Positions 34,802 through 41,261 of a DNA stretch of 64,000 bases are shown in pieces. Numbering within the stretch: the first letter of the stretch is position 1; each line of letters starts with the position of its first letter. Position numbers and translations under genes: made by a program. Source of the DNA: Clostridia bacterium (GTDB lineage Bacteria > Bacillota > Clostridia > Christensenellales > Aristaeellaceae); contig JAFXCE010000144.1 in NCBI GenBank assembly GCA_017521565.1, positions 36,800-100,799 of the forward strand, in the 5' to 3' direction. Under the pieces are notes generated by a model, which did not search any database, was not told the origin of the DNA, and saw only the letters and a list, made by a program, of their open reading frames with translations.

Positions 34802-35314
34802 GTGTATAAAGCGATGAAGGCGCTGGCGATTGCTGCGCTGGTGGTGACCATAGCGGGCGCGGGCGCCGTGCTCTATGCGCTCAATACGATGTCGCCGGTG
34901 GTGGAGCAGGTCAGCGTGTCGGCGACGCCGGCGGAACAGGCGCAGGATGCGTTTGACGCCATCCTGCGAGAAATTGATGCGGGCACGTTCGAAGGGAAAA
35001 TCTATGCGGACGCCGGAAACCTGAACGCCCGGGACTGTACGTTTATGACTTACAGCCTGCGGCTGAAAAACAGAGGATTCTTTCCAGCAGAATGGGTGTC
35101 GCTGAGCTTCATTCCGCGTGAGGATGTGCAGAACCAGACGAAGGACTATCTGCAGATCGATAACTTCGGCGCGAATGTGCTGGCCAGCGGCAGTACAGGC
35201 GATATCAATACGACCATTCTGACGACGATTGATCCGGCCAATACCGTCGCGCGTATTGAGGGCCTCTGCTATGTTTTCGGGCAGGAGATCAGGTTTTTCA
35301 GCGATATCGAGTGA
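34802..35314 (+). CDS. Hypothetical membrane-anchored protein, third gene of the motor module
   Basis: 170 residues. One N-terminal hydrophobic helix (MKALAIAALVVTIAGAGAVLYAL) is followed by an extracytoplasmic domain with alternating strands, probably a beta-sandwich. The GTG at 34802 has GGAGG (34791-34795) six bases ahead and begins directly after the previous stop. No family is recognised. Tight spacing suggests a partner of the motor, for example a wall-side subunit. Confidence 0.6.
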   Translation: MYKAMKALAIAALVVTIAGAGAVLYALNTMSPVVEQVSVSATPAEQAQDAFDAILREIDAGTFEGKIYADAGNLNARDCTFMTYSLRLKNRGFFPAEWVSLSFIPREDVQNQTKDYLQIDNFGANVLASGSTGDINTTILTTIDPANTVARIEGLCYVFGQEIRFFSDIE

Positions 35315-35359
35315 TCGGGAAAAGAAAACAGAAAAACAATCACGCCTTCTTGCGGCAGG

Positions 35360-35367
35360 CATACTTT
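35360..35367 (+). promoter_or_regulatory. Possible sigma-K-type -10 element before the interrupted gene
   Basis: CATACTTT at 35360-35367 partly fits the sigma-K -10 pattern CATAnnnTA, with an AC dinucleotide at 35342-35343 sixteen bases ahead. A GTGAGG/CCTCAC hairpin (35374-35389) lies in the leader. This is a weak, suggestive match only. Confidence 0.25.
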
Positions 35368-35417
35368 GGAATTGTGAGGATGACCTCACCAAAGACCTGC
35401 CCAAGGAGGCGTGCGCC

Positions 35418-35549
35418 ATGAGCTTTTATTCTTACAAGAATACTGCGTCGACAAATTGCCCGTGCAGCGTATGCGGCAATGAGGTGCTCAACGGCCTGAA
35501 GGAAAAGGTATGCATTCAGGTTCAGCGCGTGTATGATTCCTGTCTGTAG
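35418..35549 (+). pseudogene. 5' fragment of a Cys-containing host gene cut by the prophage
   Basis: AAGGAGG (35403-35409) eight bases ahead gives a well-supported ATG. The peptide runs MSFYSYKNTASTNCPC, then CGNEVLNGL and EKVCIQVQRVYDSC, and stops two codons after the point where phage sequence appears to begin. An EKVCIQVxxVYDxC pattern is reminiscent of small clostridial proteins that continue well past this point. The rest of the gene would lie beyond the right end of the prophage. The identification as a truncated gene is inferred from the abrupt end at the recombinase-proximal boundary. Confidence 0.55.
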
Positions 35550-37179
35550 AGGGAGTATGTAATTTGGAGAAAGTATCCGGCTGTTGCTGGATGCTTTTTT
35601 TGTTGTCCTGACTTGCATTTTCTTGCGGAGTTTCGGAGAGAAGAGCAGCTGCTGCGACGTCTTCGGAGTTTTTATCGAAATCGGAGCATTCTACCCCTTT
35701 GGGATCGTCGCCCCCGTCGGGGGTGAAGGAGAGTCGCGCAGGATCGCCGGGATGGAGGCTGGGGAAGTGCTTGCGGAGCCAGCCGTCGAACGTGGACACG
35801 AACTCGATCTGGTGCGGGTGGATGTCGATTCTGGCAATGAAATGCTTGAGAATGCCGCGGGCAGCGTCAAGATCCATGTCCTCGCTGATTTCGCCGGCAT
35901 GGAGGAAATACTCTTCGACCATGGTGGGAGGCAGCTGCGGCGGCTCGGTGATCATGGTCTGCAGGATTTCGATCTGAGATTCGAGATCTGTGATCTGTTT
36001 TCCCATGCGATCCAGGACGGAGGGCGGAAGAACGCCGGAGGACATGTTCTCCATGATCGTGTCGATCTGATTCTGCAGGCGGGAGATCTGGCGCTTGGTA
36101 TCCGGAACGCGGCGGCGAGCTTGTTCACGCTGGCCATCCATATAGGAAGTGAGAGCCGCGACGAGCTGCGCGCGGACCTCCGGCTTCAGGAGCGCGGCGA
36201 CATAATCGCGTGCAGCCTGGTCAAGTTCGGATGCGCGGATCGAGTGCAGACCGCAGGACTTGCCGCAGATATAGGTGGCGTATTCCTTGCCATCCTTATG
36301 GGCCGTATGGCCATAGACGGGCGCGCCGCACTGGCCGCAGCGGACAAGGCCGGTGCACAGATAAGCATTGCGGGGCTTGCGGCCGACGTTCTTTCGGGCT
36401 TCCATGATTCTTACTGCCTCCTCGTAGGTGTCTTTTGAAACGATCGCGGGATGATTGTTTTCAATGTAACTGGTGGCGTCGCCGGCTTTGGCGTCATAGA
36501 TACCGGCATAAATGGGAGATTTGAGCATGCCGGCAATGTTGCCAGGCAAAAGGTAGCTGCCGCGGCGGCCCTTGATGCCCAGCTCGCGCATCTCTTTGAG
36601 GATGTGAGTGTACGGTGGCGTGCCGTCGATGACAGCCTGATAGAGCTTGCGGATGTAGTATGCCTCGATTTCAACGATCGCATAACCGCCTTGCCCGTCC
36701 GAGGTGTATCCGAATGGATAGGTACCGCCTGCATGGCGGCCTTTGGAGATCGCAACTTTTCGTCCTTTGATGACTTCGGTGGCAAGGTTGAGGGAATAGT
36801 ATTCTGCCATGCCCTGCATGAGCGCTTCGAGGATCACGGCTTCCGGGCCGTCGCCGAAGTCCTGCGAGACGGCGACCAGGCGGGCACCGCGCTGCTTGAT
36901 GACACGGGAATAAATGGCAGCGTCATAGCGGTTTCGAGCGAAGCGGTCGGTCTTATGGACGAGCACATAATCGACCTTGCGGGATTTGAGATCGTAGAGC
37001 AGACGCTGGAACTCCGGACGGTTGTCCGTCTTGCCGGAGAGGGCACGGTCGACGTACTGCTCGACAATCGTGATATGCTTCTGCGCAGCATAGGATGTGA
37101 TCGCGTCGTGCTGGGCTTCAATGGAGGACTCGTGCTGGCGATCGGAAGAGAAACGCGCATAGGTTACAGCTGTGAGCAT
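35488..37179 (-). CDS. Large serine recombinase (phage integrase)
   Basis: A 563-residue site-specific recombinase that integrates and excises the prophage. The N-terminal resolvase domain carries Ser11 in YARFSSDRQ as the nucleophile, with the R-rich DRFARNRYD region. A Recombinase domain (about 165-270) and a zinc ribbon (CGQCGAPVYG...CGKSCG, about 300-330) follow, then a coiled coil (about 375-425). GAGGTGA precedes the ATG. The last roughly 18 codons run past the attachment junction into the truncated host gene, so the C-terminus should change when the phage excises. The tail region (about 500-563) is low-complexity and unlikely to be essential. Confidence 0.93.
   Translation of the reverse strand: MLTAVTYARFSSDRQHESSIEAQHDAITSYAAQKHITIVEQYVDRALSGKTDNRPEFQRLLYDLKSRKVDYVLVHKTDRFARNRYDAAIYSRVIKQRGARLVAVSQDFGDGPEAVILEALMQGMAEYYSLNLATEVIKGRKVAISKGRHAGGTYPFGYTSDGQGGYAIVEIEAYYIRKLYQAVIDGTPPYTHILKEMRELGIKGRRGSYLLPGNIAGMLKSPIYAGIYDAKAGDATSYIENNHPAIVSKDTYEEAVRIMEARKNVGRKPRNAYLCTGLVRCGQCGAPVYGHTAHKDGKEYATYICGKSCGLHSIRASELDQAARDYVAALLKPEVRAQLVAALTSYMDGQREQARRRVPDTKRQISRLQNQIDTIMENMSSGVLPPSVLDRMGKQITDLESQIEILQTMITEPPQLPPTMVEEYFLHAGEISEDMDLDAARGILKHFIARIDIHPHQIEFVSTFDGWLRKHFPSLHPGDPARLSFTPDGGDDPKGVECSDFDKNSEDVAAAALLSETPQENASQDNKKSIQQQPDTFSKLHTPSTDRNHTRAEPECIPFPSGR
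35515..35560. other. Left attachment site region (attL) of the prophage
   Basis: The junction between host gene and phage lies in this stretch, around CGTGTATGATTCCTG. It is placed here because the open host frame ends and the serine recombinase gene, always next to att in such phages, begins. The exact crossover dinucleotide cannot be set without attR, which is outside the window. Confidence 0.45.
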
Positions 37180-37196
37180 GGCGTCACCTCGCTTTC

Positions 37197-37271
37197 AAAA
37201 CCGTCTGACCTTCGGCGTTCTCTGGGCCTGTATCCGCCACTGGCGGCGGCCCATCAAACGCTGACGGTTTT
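37197..37271. repeat. Large nested inverted repeat next to the recombinase gene
   Basis: AAAACCGTC (37197-37205) and GACGGTTTT (37263-37271) enclose a second stem, TGGGCC (37223-37228) with GGCCCA (37248-37253), and an inner CCGCC/GGCGG stem (37234-37238 with 37242-37246). The outer arms are the same nine bases as in the palindromes at 39229 and 39782. Confidence 0.75.
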
Positions 37272-37272
37272 C

Positions 37273-37628
37273 TGTGGACAAGTCGATAATCTGTGGATAA
37301 GCCTGTGTCACAAGTCTATGTAAATCTGTGACAAGTTGTGACAGTTTTTGTGACAGAATTTCGAGGCGGAAATGTAGGCGGCGCAAGGCTTATTTTATAT
37401 ATAGATATATATTGTCACAGAATTACAAAAAAATATCATATATAGGGTGTATCTCTGCGCCATCCCTTCGCAGTGCGGCGTGCAGTGCGGTGCGCTGTGC
37501 AGTGCGCGCGCACAGACACACCCTGTTGCAAAAAAGTTGTGACATTGTGACAAGGACCGAAAAACCTATATGCCGCCTAGAAAAAACGTGTCACAAAAAC
37601 GTCACAGAGGGGGTAAAAAACTGTGACA
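37273..37628. other. Putative phage replication origin or iteron region
   Basis: Two DnaA-box-like sites, TGTGGACAA (37273-37281) and TGTGGATAA (37292-37300, an exact DnaA box), are followed by nine exact TGTGACA heptamers in either direction: 37306, 37327, 37337, 37349, 37413, 37538, 37546, 37589 and 37622 (7 bases each), plus a CGTCACA at 37600. An A/T-rich stretch (37385-37440) lies between. The 577-base gap 37180-37756 has no convincing gene. DnaA boxes, iterons and an A/T-rich stretch are the usual parts of an origin, but regulator binding is an alternative. Confidence 0.5.
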
Positions 37629-37705
37629 AACGGGCTGAAAACTGTGCCAAATGCGCCGAAACAGAGGTGAGGGACGGAAGACGCGTCAACAATTCCTGTA
37701 AATAA

Positions 37706-37734
37706 TAGACAGATTGTCCGGACTTCTGTATAAT
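37706..37734 (+). promoter_or_regulatory. Promoter of the small membrane protein gene
   Basis: TAGACA (37706-37711), a 17-base spacer and TATAAT (37729-37734), 22 bases ahead of the start. Confidence 0.65.
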
Positions 37735-37756
37735 ATGGGAAAAGGAGCGTGATTGA

Positions 37757-38137
37757 ATGAAAACGCATATGACCGGATGGGAAGTATTCTTCAAAGCGAC
37801 GGGTGTGCTGAGCGTGATCGGCGCAGCTGGCTCACTGGTGCTGGTGAATTTCGGCATGATGCTTACGCTGCTGGCAGTTGGGCTTGGCCTGTTTATGACA
37901 GCGAGCGTATGCGCGTGGATGGACGATATTCACGAAATGCTGCAGGCGTCGAACCGGACCCAAGCGGATATTGCGACACATTTGCTTTTGACATTGAACG
38001 AAGTAGAGCAGATGACCCAGTATATGAAAGACAGTCGAATGGCTGCCAGAAGCGAGGAGACCGTGCATGCTGAGGGTGAATCTGGTATATTCAATGCCCA
38101 GAACGTTGCCGATGCGTATCGAATGTCGCAAAAATAG
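37757..38137 (+). CDS. Small phage membrane protein, unknown function
   Basis: 126 residues. Two hydrophobic segments (about residues 14-33 and 34-52) are followed by a helical, charged C-terminal region that should be cytoplasmic. It has its own promoter and terminator and sits between the origin-like region and the repressor, a place where lysogenic conversion or superinfection-exclusion genes often occur. AAAGGAG lies ahead of the ATG. No family is recognised. Confidence 0.6.
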   Translation: MKTHMTGWEVFFKATGVLSVIGAAGSLVLVNFGMMLTLLAVGLGLFMTASVCAWMDDIHEMLQASNRTQADIATHLLLTLNEVEQMTQYMKDSRMAARSEETVHAEGESGIFNAQNVADAYRMSQK

Positions 38138-38162
38138 GGAAGATAACTGAAGAATGAATCAG

Positions 38163-38189
38163 GCGTCGCCGAATGGCGGCGCTTTTTTT
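38163..38189 (+). terminator. Intrinsic terminator after the small membrane protein gene
   Basis: GCGTCGCC-GAAT-GGCGGCGC (38163-38182, one G-T pair) followed by TTTTTTT, shared in position with the convergent repressor gene. Confidence 0.88.
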
Positions 38190-38208
38190 ATTGCCTTAAA
38201 GGGAAGAA

Positions 38209-38814
38209 TTACGCCTCTTGACTCTGAGTTTTCTGGCGTCGGGCGTTCTGCTGATCCCGAAGGCCATCAAGATATCCCTCGGCCTTGCTGCGCAGATCTG
38301 GATCAAGATCGGCAAATGGATCATCTTGCTGGCGTGGAATCGCTGTTATCCCGATGCTAATCGGAAATTCTGTAGGCTGATCCATGGCGTCACTCAAGCC
38401 AATGAGATAATCAGCCGAACAATTCAAGTATCTGCAGAGATTATTTAGAACTTTGGCGCTGGGGAAGCATTTGCCGGACAGAAGCAGTTTTTCGGTTGAT
38501 GCATCCAGATCAAATACTTCAGCAAATTCATGGAGTGTTTTCCCTTCGCGTTTTCTCAGAACTTCTTTGAGGCGTTCAGCAAAGCGATCGGGAAAAGGGG
38601 AAAAACATCCGAGCAAATAGTCGATGGAGACACCAAATTTCTCGCACAGGTTGAAAAGGACAGAAAGAGGGGGCTGTCGCTTATTCCTTTCATAGAGACT
38701 GTATGCGCCGTTAGAACAGCCCAGCACATCGCCAATATTGGCTTGTTTGAGCTCGAGCGCTTCACGAATAGCCGCGAGGCGCTGACCAAAGTGCTCGTTG
38801 AGACATTCTGTCAT
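38209..38814 (-). CDS. Phage repressor with two HTH domains
   Basis: 201 residues. The first HTH_3 domain (about 10-65: QRLAAIREALELKQANIGDVLGC) is followed by a second, diverged one (about 75-140: TLHEFAEVFDLDASTEKLLLSG), each ending SxDYLLG/SADYLIG, and then a charged tail. It is probably the lysogeny repressor that binds the GACAA...TTGTC palindromes next to its start. GGAGG ten bases ahead selects ATG 38814; the open frame runs to 38898. No peptidase domain is visible, so induction would not be by LexA-type self-cleavage. Confidence 0.82.
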   Translation of the reverse strand: MTECLNEHFGQRLAAIREALELKQANIGDVLGCSNGAYSLYERNKRQPPLSVLFNLCEKFGVSIDYLLGCFSPFPDRFAERLKEVLRKREGKTLHEFAEVFDLDASTEKLLLSGKCFPSAKVLNNLCRYLNCSADYLIGLSDAMDQPTEFPISIGITAIPRQQDDPFADLDPDLRSKAEGYLDGLRDQQNARRQKTQSQEA

Positions 38815-38857
38815 TTGAAAAAACCTCCATATCATAGACGTTTTGTCGTACAAAACT

Positions 38858-38886
38858 ATTATAACGACGAATTGTCTATTATTCAA
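38858..38886 (-). promoter_or_regulatory. Repressor promoter
   Basis: On the minus strand: TTGAAT (38886-38881), a 17-base spacer and TATAAT (38863-38858). One operator-like palindrome lies in the spacer. Confidence 0.75.
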
Positions 38887-38924
38887 CGATTTCGACATAT
38901 TGATAAATTATTCCGCTTAAAATC

Positions 38925-38953
38925 TTGACAATGGACAAATTGTCTCTTATAAT
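38925..38953 (+). promoter_or_regulatory. Early lytic promoter (Cro side)
   Basis: Perfect TTGACA (38925-38930), a 17-base spacer and perfect TATAAT (38948-38953). The spacer contains the palindrome GACAAATTGTC. Confidence 0.9.
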
Positions 38954-38994
38954 GAGTTTACAAATCGACAAAATGTCGAATATAGGAGGCGGAT

Positions 38995-39285
38995 ATGGAG
39001 ACGTTTGGTGAGAGATTGAAGAGAAAACGGCGCGAATGCAATTTGGGTGTGGCAGAGTTTGCGGAGAAAATTGGTGTGACGCCTGATGCTGTGATGAAAA
39101 TCGAAAGCGGAAAACGGGGGCGGGCATTTGAACGTCTTCCGAAAATGGCGCAATCACTTGGCTGCCGGATCGACGATTTGTTTCCGGAGATGGATGAACC
39201 CATGGGCCAGACGAATGTCGGCGAAAGCAAAACCGTCTGCGCGGACGGTTTTGAGGATGAAACGTTGGAAGGATGGGCTGAGTGA
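38995..39285 (+). CDS. Cro-like HTH regulator
   Basis: A 96-residue XRE-type protein. The HTH_3 domain covers residues 1-65 (AEFAEKIGVTPDAVMKIESGK), preceded by GGAGG and the strong early promoter. It is divergent from the repressor and is first in the early operon, which is the Cro position. The tail includes KTVCADGF, encoded by an inserted palindrome (39229-39252) that recurs at the end of the next gene. Confidence 0.8.
   Translation: METFGERLKRKRRECNLGVAEFAEKIGVTPDAVMKIESGKRGRAFERLPKMAQSLGCRIDDLFPEMDEPMGQTNVGESKTVCADGFEDETLEGWAE
39229..39252. repeat. Palindromic element copy A (in the Cro-like gene)
   Basis: AAAACCGTC-TGCGCG-GACGGTTTT, a 9-bp stem with a 6-base loop. The 27 bases from 39228 to 39254 are identical to 39781-39807. 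In both places it is read in the same frame and gives KTVCADGF. Confidence 0.9.
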
Positions 39286-39286
39286 G

Positions 39287-39844
39287 ATGACATCGAAGGA
39301 ATGGGGCGACCGGCTGGGCCGGTATGACATTCGTGAGAGCGCAAACGAGGATTTCTGGACGTACTGCCCGTGTCACGATGACACGAGGCCCAGCATGCAC
39401 GTCTTCCGGGTGATCGAGGGAAGCATCCGCATGAAATGCTTCGCCTGCGGAGCGACGGGCAAAGACGTCTGCCGCGAGTTGGGTATCCCGGAGAGTGAAC
39501 TGAGCGGTGAACCGATGCTGCGCCGAAGGAGACGCAGGCAACCGGGCATCCGCATGGAGCAGGAGGAAGAGGCCAGCCTGCGCTGCATGGCCTGCGGACA
39601 GACGATGACGATCGACGTCTGGCCGGATGTCTTCGCGGGCGGCTGGAACGCGCAGGGACGATGCCGGAGTGAGAGCGGCTGCAGAATATGGATGACGTGC
39701 ACGGTACACGCCGGAAGCAGACGGGAAGCGGAGCAGCTGCTGAGAGACGCCGCGCGGGAGAGCTGGCGCAGGATGGAGGACAAAACCGTCTGCGCGGACG
39801 GTTTTGAAGGGAGGCGGTACCCGGATGTGCGGAGCTTTGCTTAA
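39287..39844 (+). CDS. CHC2-type zinc-finger protein, stand-alone relative of the primase N-terminus
   Basis: 185 residues. The first 65 (EWGDRLG, NEDFWTYCPCHDDTRPSMHV, MKCFACGATGKDVCRELG) closely match the N-terminus of the primase-helicase at 41262, including the CPCH and CFxC metal-binding sets. A second, C-terminal zinc-binding part follows (CMACGQTM...C...C). There is no toprim domain. It could bind template or primase partners as a regulator. The ATG lies just after the cro stop. Its end overlaps the next gene and contains the second palindromic element. Confidence 0.7.
   Translation: MTSKEWGDRLGRYDIRESANEDFWTYCPCHDDTRPSMHVFRVIEGSIRMKCFACGATGKDVCRELGIPESELSGEPMLRRRRRRQPGIRMEQEEEASLRCMACGQTMTIDVWPDVFAGGWNAQGRCRSESGCRIWMTCTVHAGSRREAEQLLRDAARESWRRMEDKTVCADGFEGRRYPDVRSFA
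39782..39805. repeat. Palindromic element copy B (in the CHC2 protein gene)
   Basis: Exact second copy of the AAAACCGTC...GACGGTTTT palindrome, 553 bases from copy A and in the same reading phase. The next gene's ribosome site follows within ten bases. Confidence 0.9.
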
Positions 39845-40079
39845 ACCCTGTCCCTGCTGCGGCGGGGAGGCCAGATATCAGGAATACCGGGTGGAGGACG
39901 GCTATGTCGGGTATATGGCCGGCGACGTCATCTGCACGGATTGCGGACTGAGGACGATGAGCGCGCCGGTGGACGGTACCTACGGCGTTGCATGGACCAA
40001 AGAGGACTTCGCGGAGCGCTGGAACCAGCGCGTGAGCGGGAAGGTGGATGTGCTGGGTGAATGCAGAAACGGTGTATAA
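39825..40079 (+). CDS. Lar-like restriction-alleviation family small zinc protein
   Basis: An 84-residue protein with the Lar_restr_allev pattern: LKPCPCCGGEA, a middle CTDCG, and a C-terminal FAERWNQR. Lar of Rac prophage reduces EcoK restriction, but most members are uncharacterised. GGGAGG nine bases ahead selects ATG 39825 over the TTG at 39804. It overlaps the end of the previous gene by 20 bases. Confidence 0.7.
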   Translation: MCGALLKPCPCCGGEARYQEYRVEDGYVGYMAGDVICTDCGLRTMSAPVDGTYGVAWTKEDFAERWNQRVSGKVDVLGECRNGV

Positions 40080-40311
40080 GATCTCGATCATGATTCTGTG
40101 TGCCCTAATCGTATGGAATGTCTGTCTTATCCGAAAAAACTTGAAGTTGATACAGCAACAGCGAGACGCGATAAGGATTCTTGAAAGCCTGATGAAGTCT
40201 CTGGGCTGGTCGCTTGAGAGAGCGCGAAAACGGGAGGAAATGCTGAGTCGCATGATTCGTGAGGAAGCAGAGGGAGAGAGAAACGATGATCGAACTGAAG
40301 ATTGCTCATGA
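40048..40311 (+). CDS. Small membrane-anchored coiled-coil protein, phage early region
   Basis: 87 residues with one N-terminal hydrophobic helix (ISIMILCALIVWNVCLI) and a charged helix behind it (about 30-87). It overlaps both neighbours. A GTG at 40057 is an alternative start. No family is recognised. Confidence 0.45.
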   Translation: MCWVNAETVYKISIMILCALIVWNVCLIRKNLKLIQQQRDAIRILESLMKSLGWSLERARKREEMLSRMIREEAEGERNDDRTEDCS

Positions 40312-40543
40312 GGGCGAAAAGCAGATCGCCATCAGCTGCCGGACGGAGGGAAGCACCGACGATCTGCTCGATGAGCTGGCAGCCGGCATGGCGCATGTGA
40401 TCGTGCGGATCGCTGACGATCTGCCGGTGGTAGATGAGATCTGGGAGAGCCTCGCGCGGGTGATGGCCAGCAGGATGATTGACATGGTGAGGATGGAAAT
40501 CGACCTGCGATCGCCGGCAAGGGACAAGCCTGCGGAGGCATAG
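40286..40543 (+). CDS. Hypothetical phage protein
   Basis: 85 residues, beginning MIELKIAHEGEKQIAISC, with a mixed strand and helix pattern and no recognised motif. GGGAGAGAG lies ahead of ATG 40286. It overlaps the previous gene by 26 bases and is followed after one base by the next, as in a compact early operon. Confidence 0.55.
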   Translation: MIELKIAHEGEKQIAISCRTEGSTDDLLDELAAGMAHVIVRIADDLPVVDEIWESLARVMASRMIDMVRMEIDLRSPARDKPAEA

Positions 40544-40544
40544 G

Positions 40545-40826
40545 ATGGGCGAAGGCAAGAAGACAAGCGGGATGGCTTACCGGCCGGAGGAATGGCGCGA
40601 GAAGAGCATCCGCGCGAGACGGTTTCTGCCATGTCCGCACTGCGGCAGCGCGGTAACCGGGCGGGAGCGGATCTGGACGTCGCCATTTGGCAGCGTGCAG
40701 GCGGTCTTTCGCGAGGCGAAATGCGTAAACGACCGCTGCGGATGGCGGTACTTCAAACACAAAGGCAGCCGCGAGGAGTTCGTGGCCGAGGTAAACAGGA
40801 GGATCTGGCTTCATGAGAGCAATTGA
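40545..40826 (+). CDS. Small zinc-ribbon phage protein
   Basis: 93 residues with CPHCGSAV and CVNDRCGW as a four-cysteine zinc ribbon, and a C-terminal helical segment EFVAEVNRR similar to Lar-like proteins. It is likely DNA- or protein-binding. It overlaps the next gene by 14 bases. Confidence 0.6.
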   Translation: MGEGKKTSGMAYRPEEWREKSIRARRFLPCPHCGSAVTGRERIWTSPFGSVQAVFREAKCVNDRCGWRYFKHKGSREEFVAEVNRRIWLHESN

Positions 40827-41049
40827 TATCAGATACTGCGCGGCGTGCGGACAGCTGCAGAGCATGGAAAGCACAGAGGACACGAAGACAGGGAAACGCA
40901 CGATCCGCGTGGGCTGCGGCTGCGGCGCGGAAGAGCCGACGGCGATCGAGCTGCCGATCGGAGAAATGTATTTCCTTCAGATTGAGACGAAGCAGCATCA
41001 GGCGGAAGGTGGGAATGCGGATGAGGATTCCGATTCGGGCGGTATTTAA
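40813..41049 (+). CDS. Small Cys-motif phage protein
   Basis: 78 residues with CAACGQLQ and CGCGAEE pairs forming a possible zinc site. It overlaps both neighbours. The function is unknown; it is part of the run of small zinc-binding proteins in the early operon. Confidence 0.55.
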   Translation: MRAIDIRYCAACGQLQSMESTEDTKTGKRTIRVGCGCGAEEPTAIELPIGEMYFLQIETKQHQAEGGNADEDSDSGGI

Positions 41050-41248
41050 CCGATCACAGACGCGAGGCGGCCGGGCGACGCTGGCCGAGGCGCAATACGC
41101 CGATGTGCCGGATGCGCTTCTGATGGGCACGATGGCGCAGACGGCTGCAGATATCGCGATCCACGCGCATGACGAGGAGAATTTCGTCCGCATACGTCGG
41201 GCGATCGACGCCGCCTGCGAGGACGGCAAACTGATGACCATGGATTGA
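41015..41248 (+). CDS. Hypothetical phage protein
   Basis: 77 residues with an Arg-rich N-terminus (MRMRIPIRAVFNRSQTRGG) and a helical C-terminal half. GGAAGGTG lies just before ATG 41015, and the open frame extends further upstream without a ribosome site. It overlaps the previous gene by 35 bases. No family is recognised. Confidence 0.5.
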   Translation: MRMRIPIRAVFNRSQTRGGRATLAEAQYADVPDALLMGTMAQTAADIAIHAHDEENFVRIRRAIDAACEDGKLMTMD

Positions 41249-41261
41249 GAGGACGAAAGAC

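Larger units (their letters stand above)
38840..38979. promoter_or_regulatory. Four operator-like palindromes of the lysogeny switch
   Basis: GTTTTGT-CGT-ACAAAAC (38840-38856), GACGAATTGTC (38866-38876), GACAAATTGTC (38934-38944) and TCGACA-AAA-TGTCGA (38965-38979). They share TTGTC/TGTC half-sites and overlap both divergent promoters, as expected for sites bound by both repressor and Cro. Confidence 0.7.

Noticed and set aside
32278..35314. Complete Zorya anti-phage system
   Set aside because: Only ZorA- and ZorB-like genes are present; no ZorC/D/E-type effector is encoded before the prophage edge.
37438..37705. Small ORFs in the gap before the phage membrane protein
   Set aside because: No ribosome sites, and the stretch is dominated by TGTGACA motifs and A/T-rich DNA.
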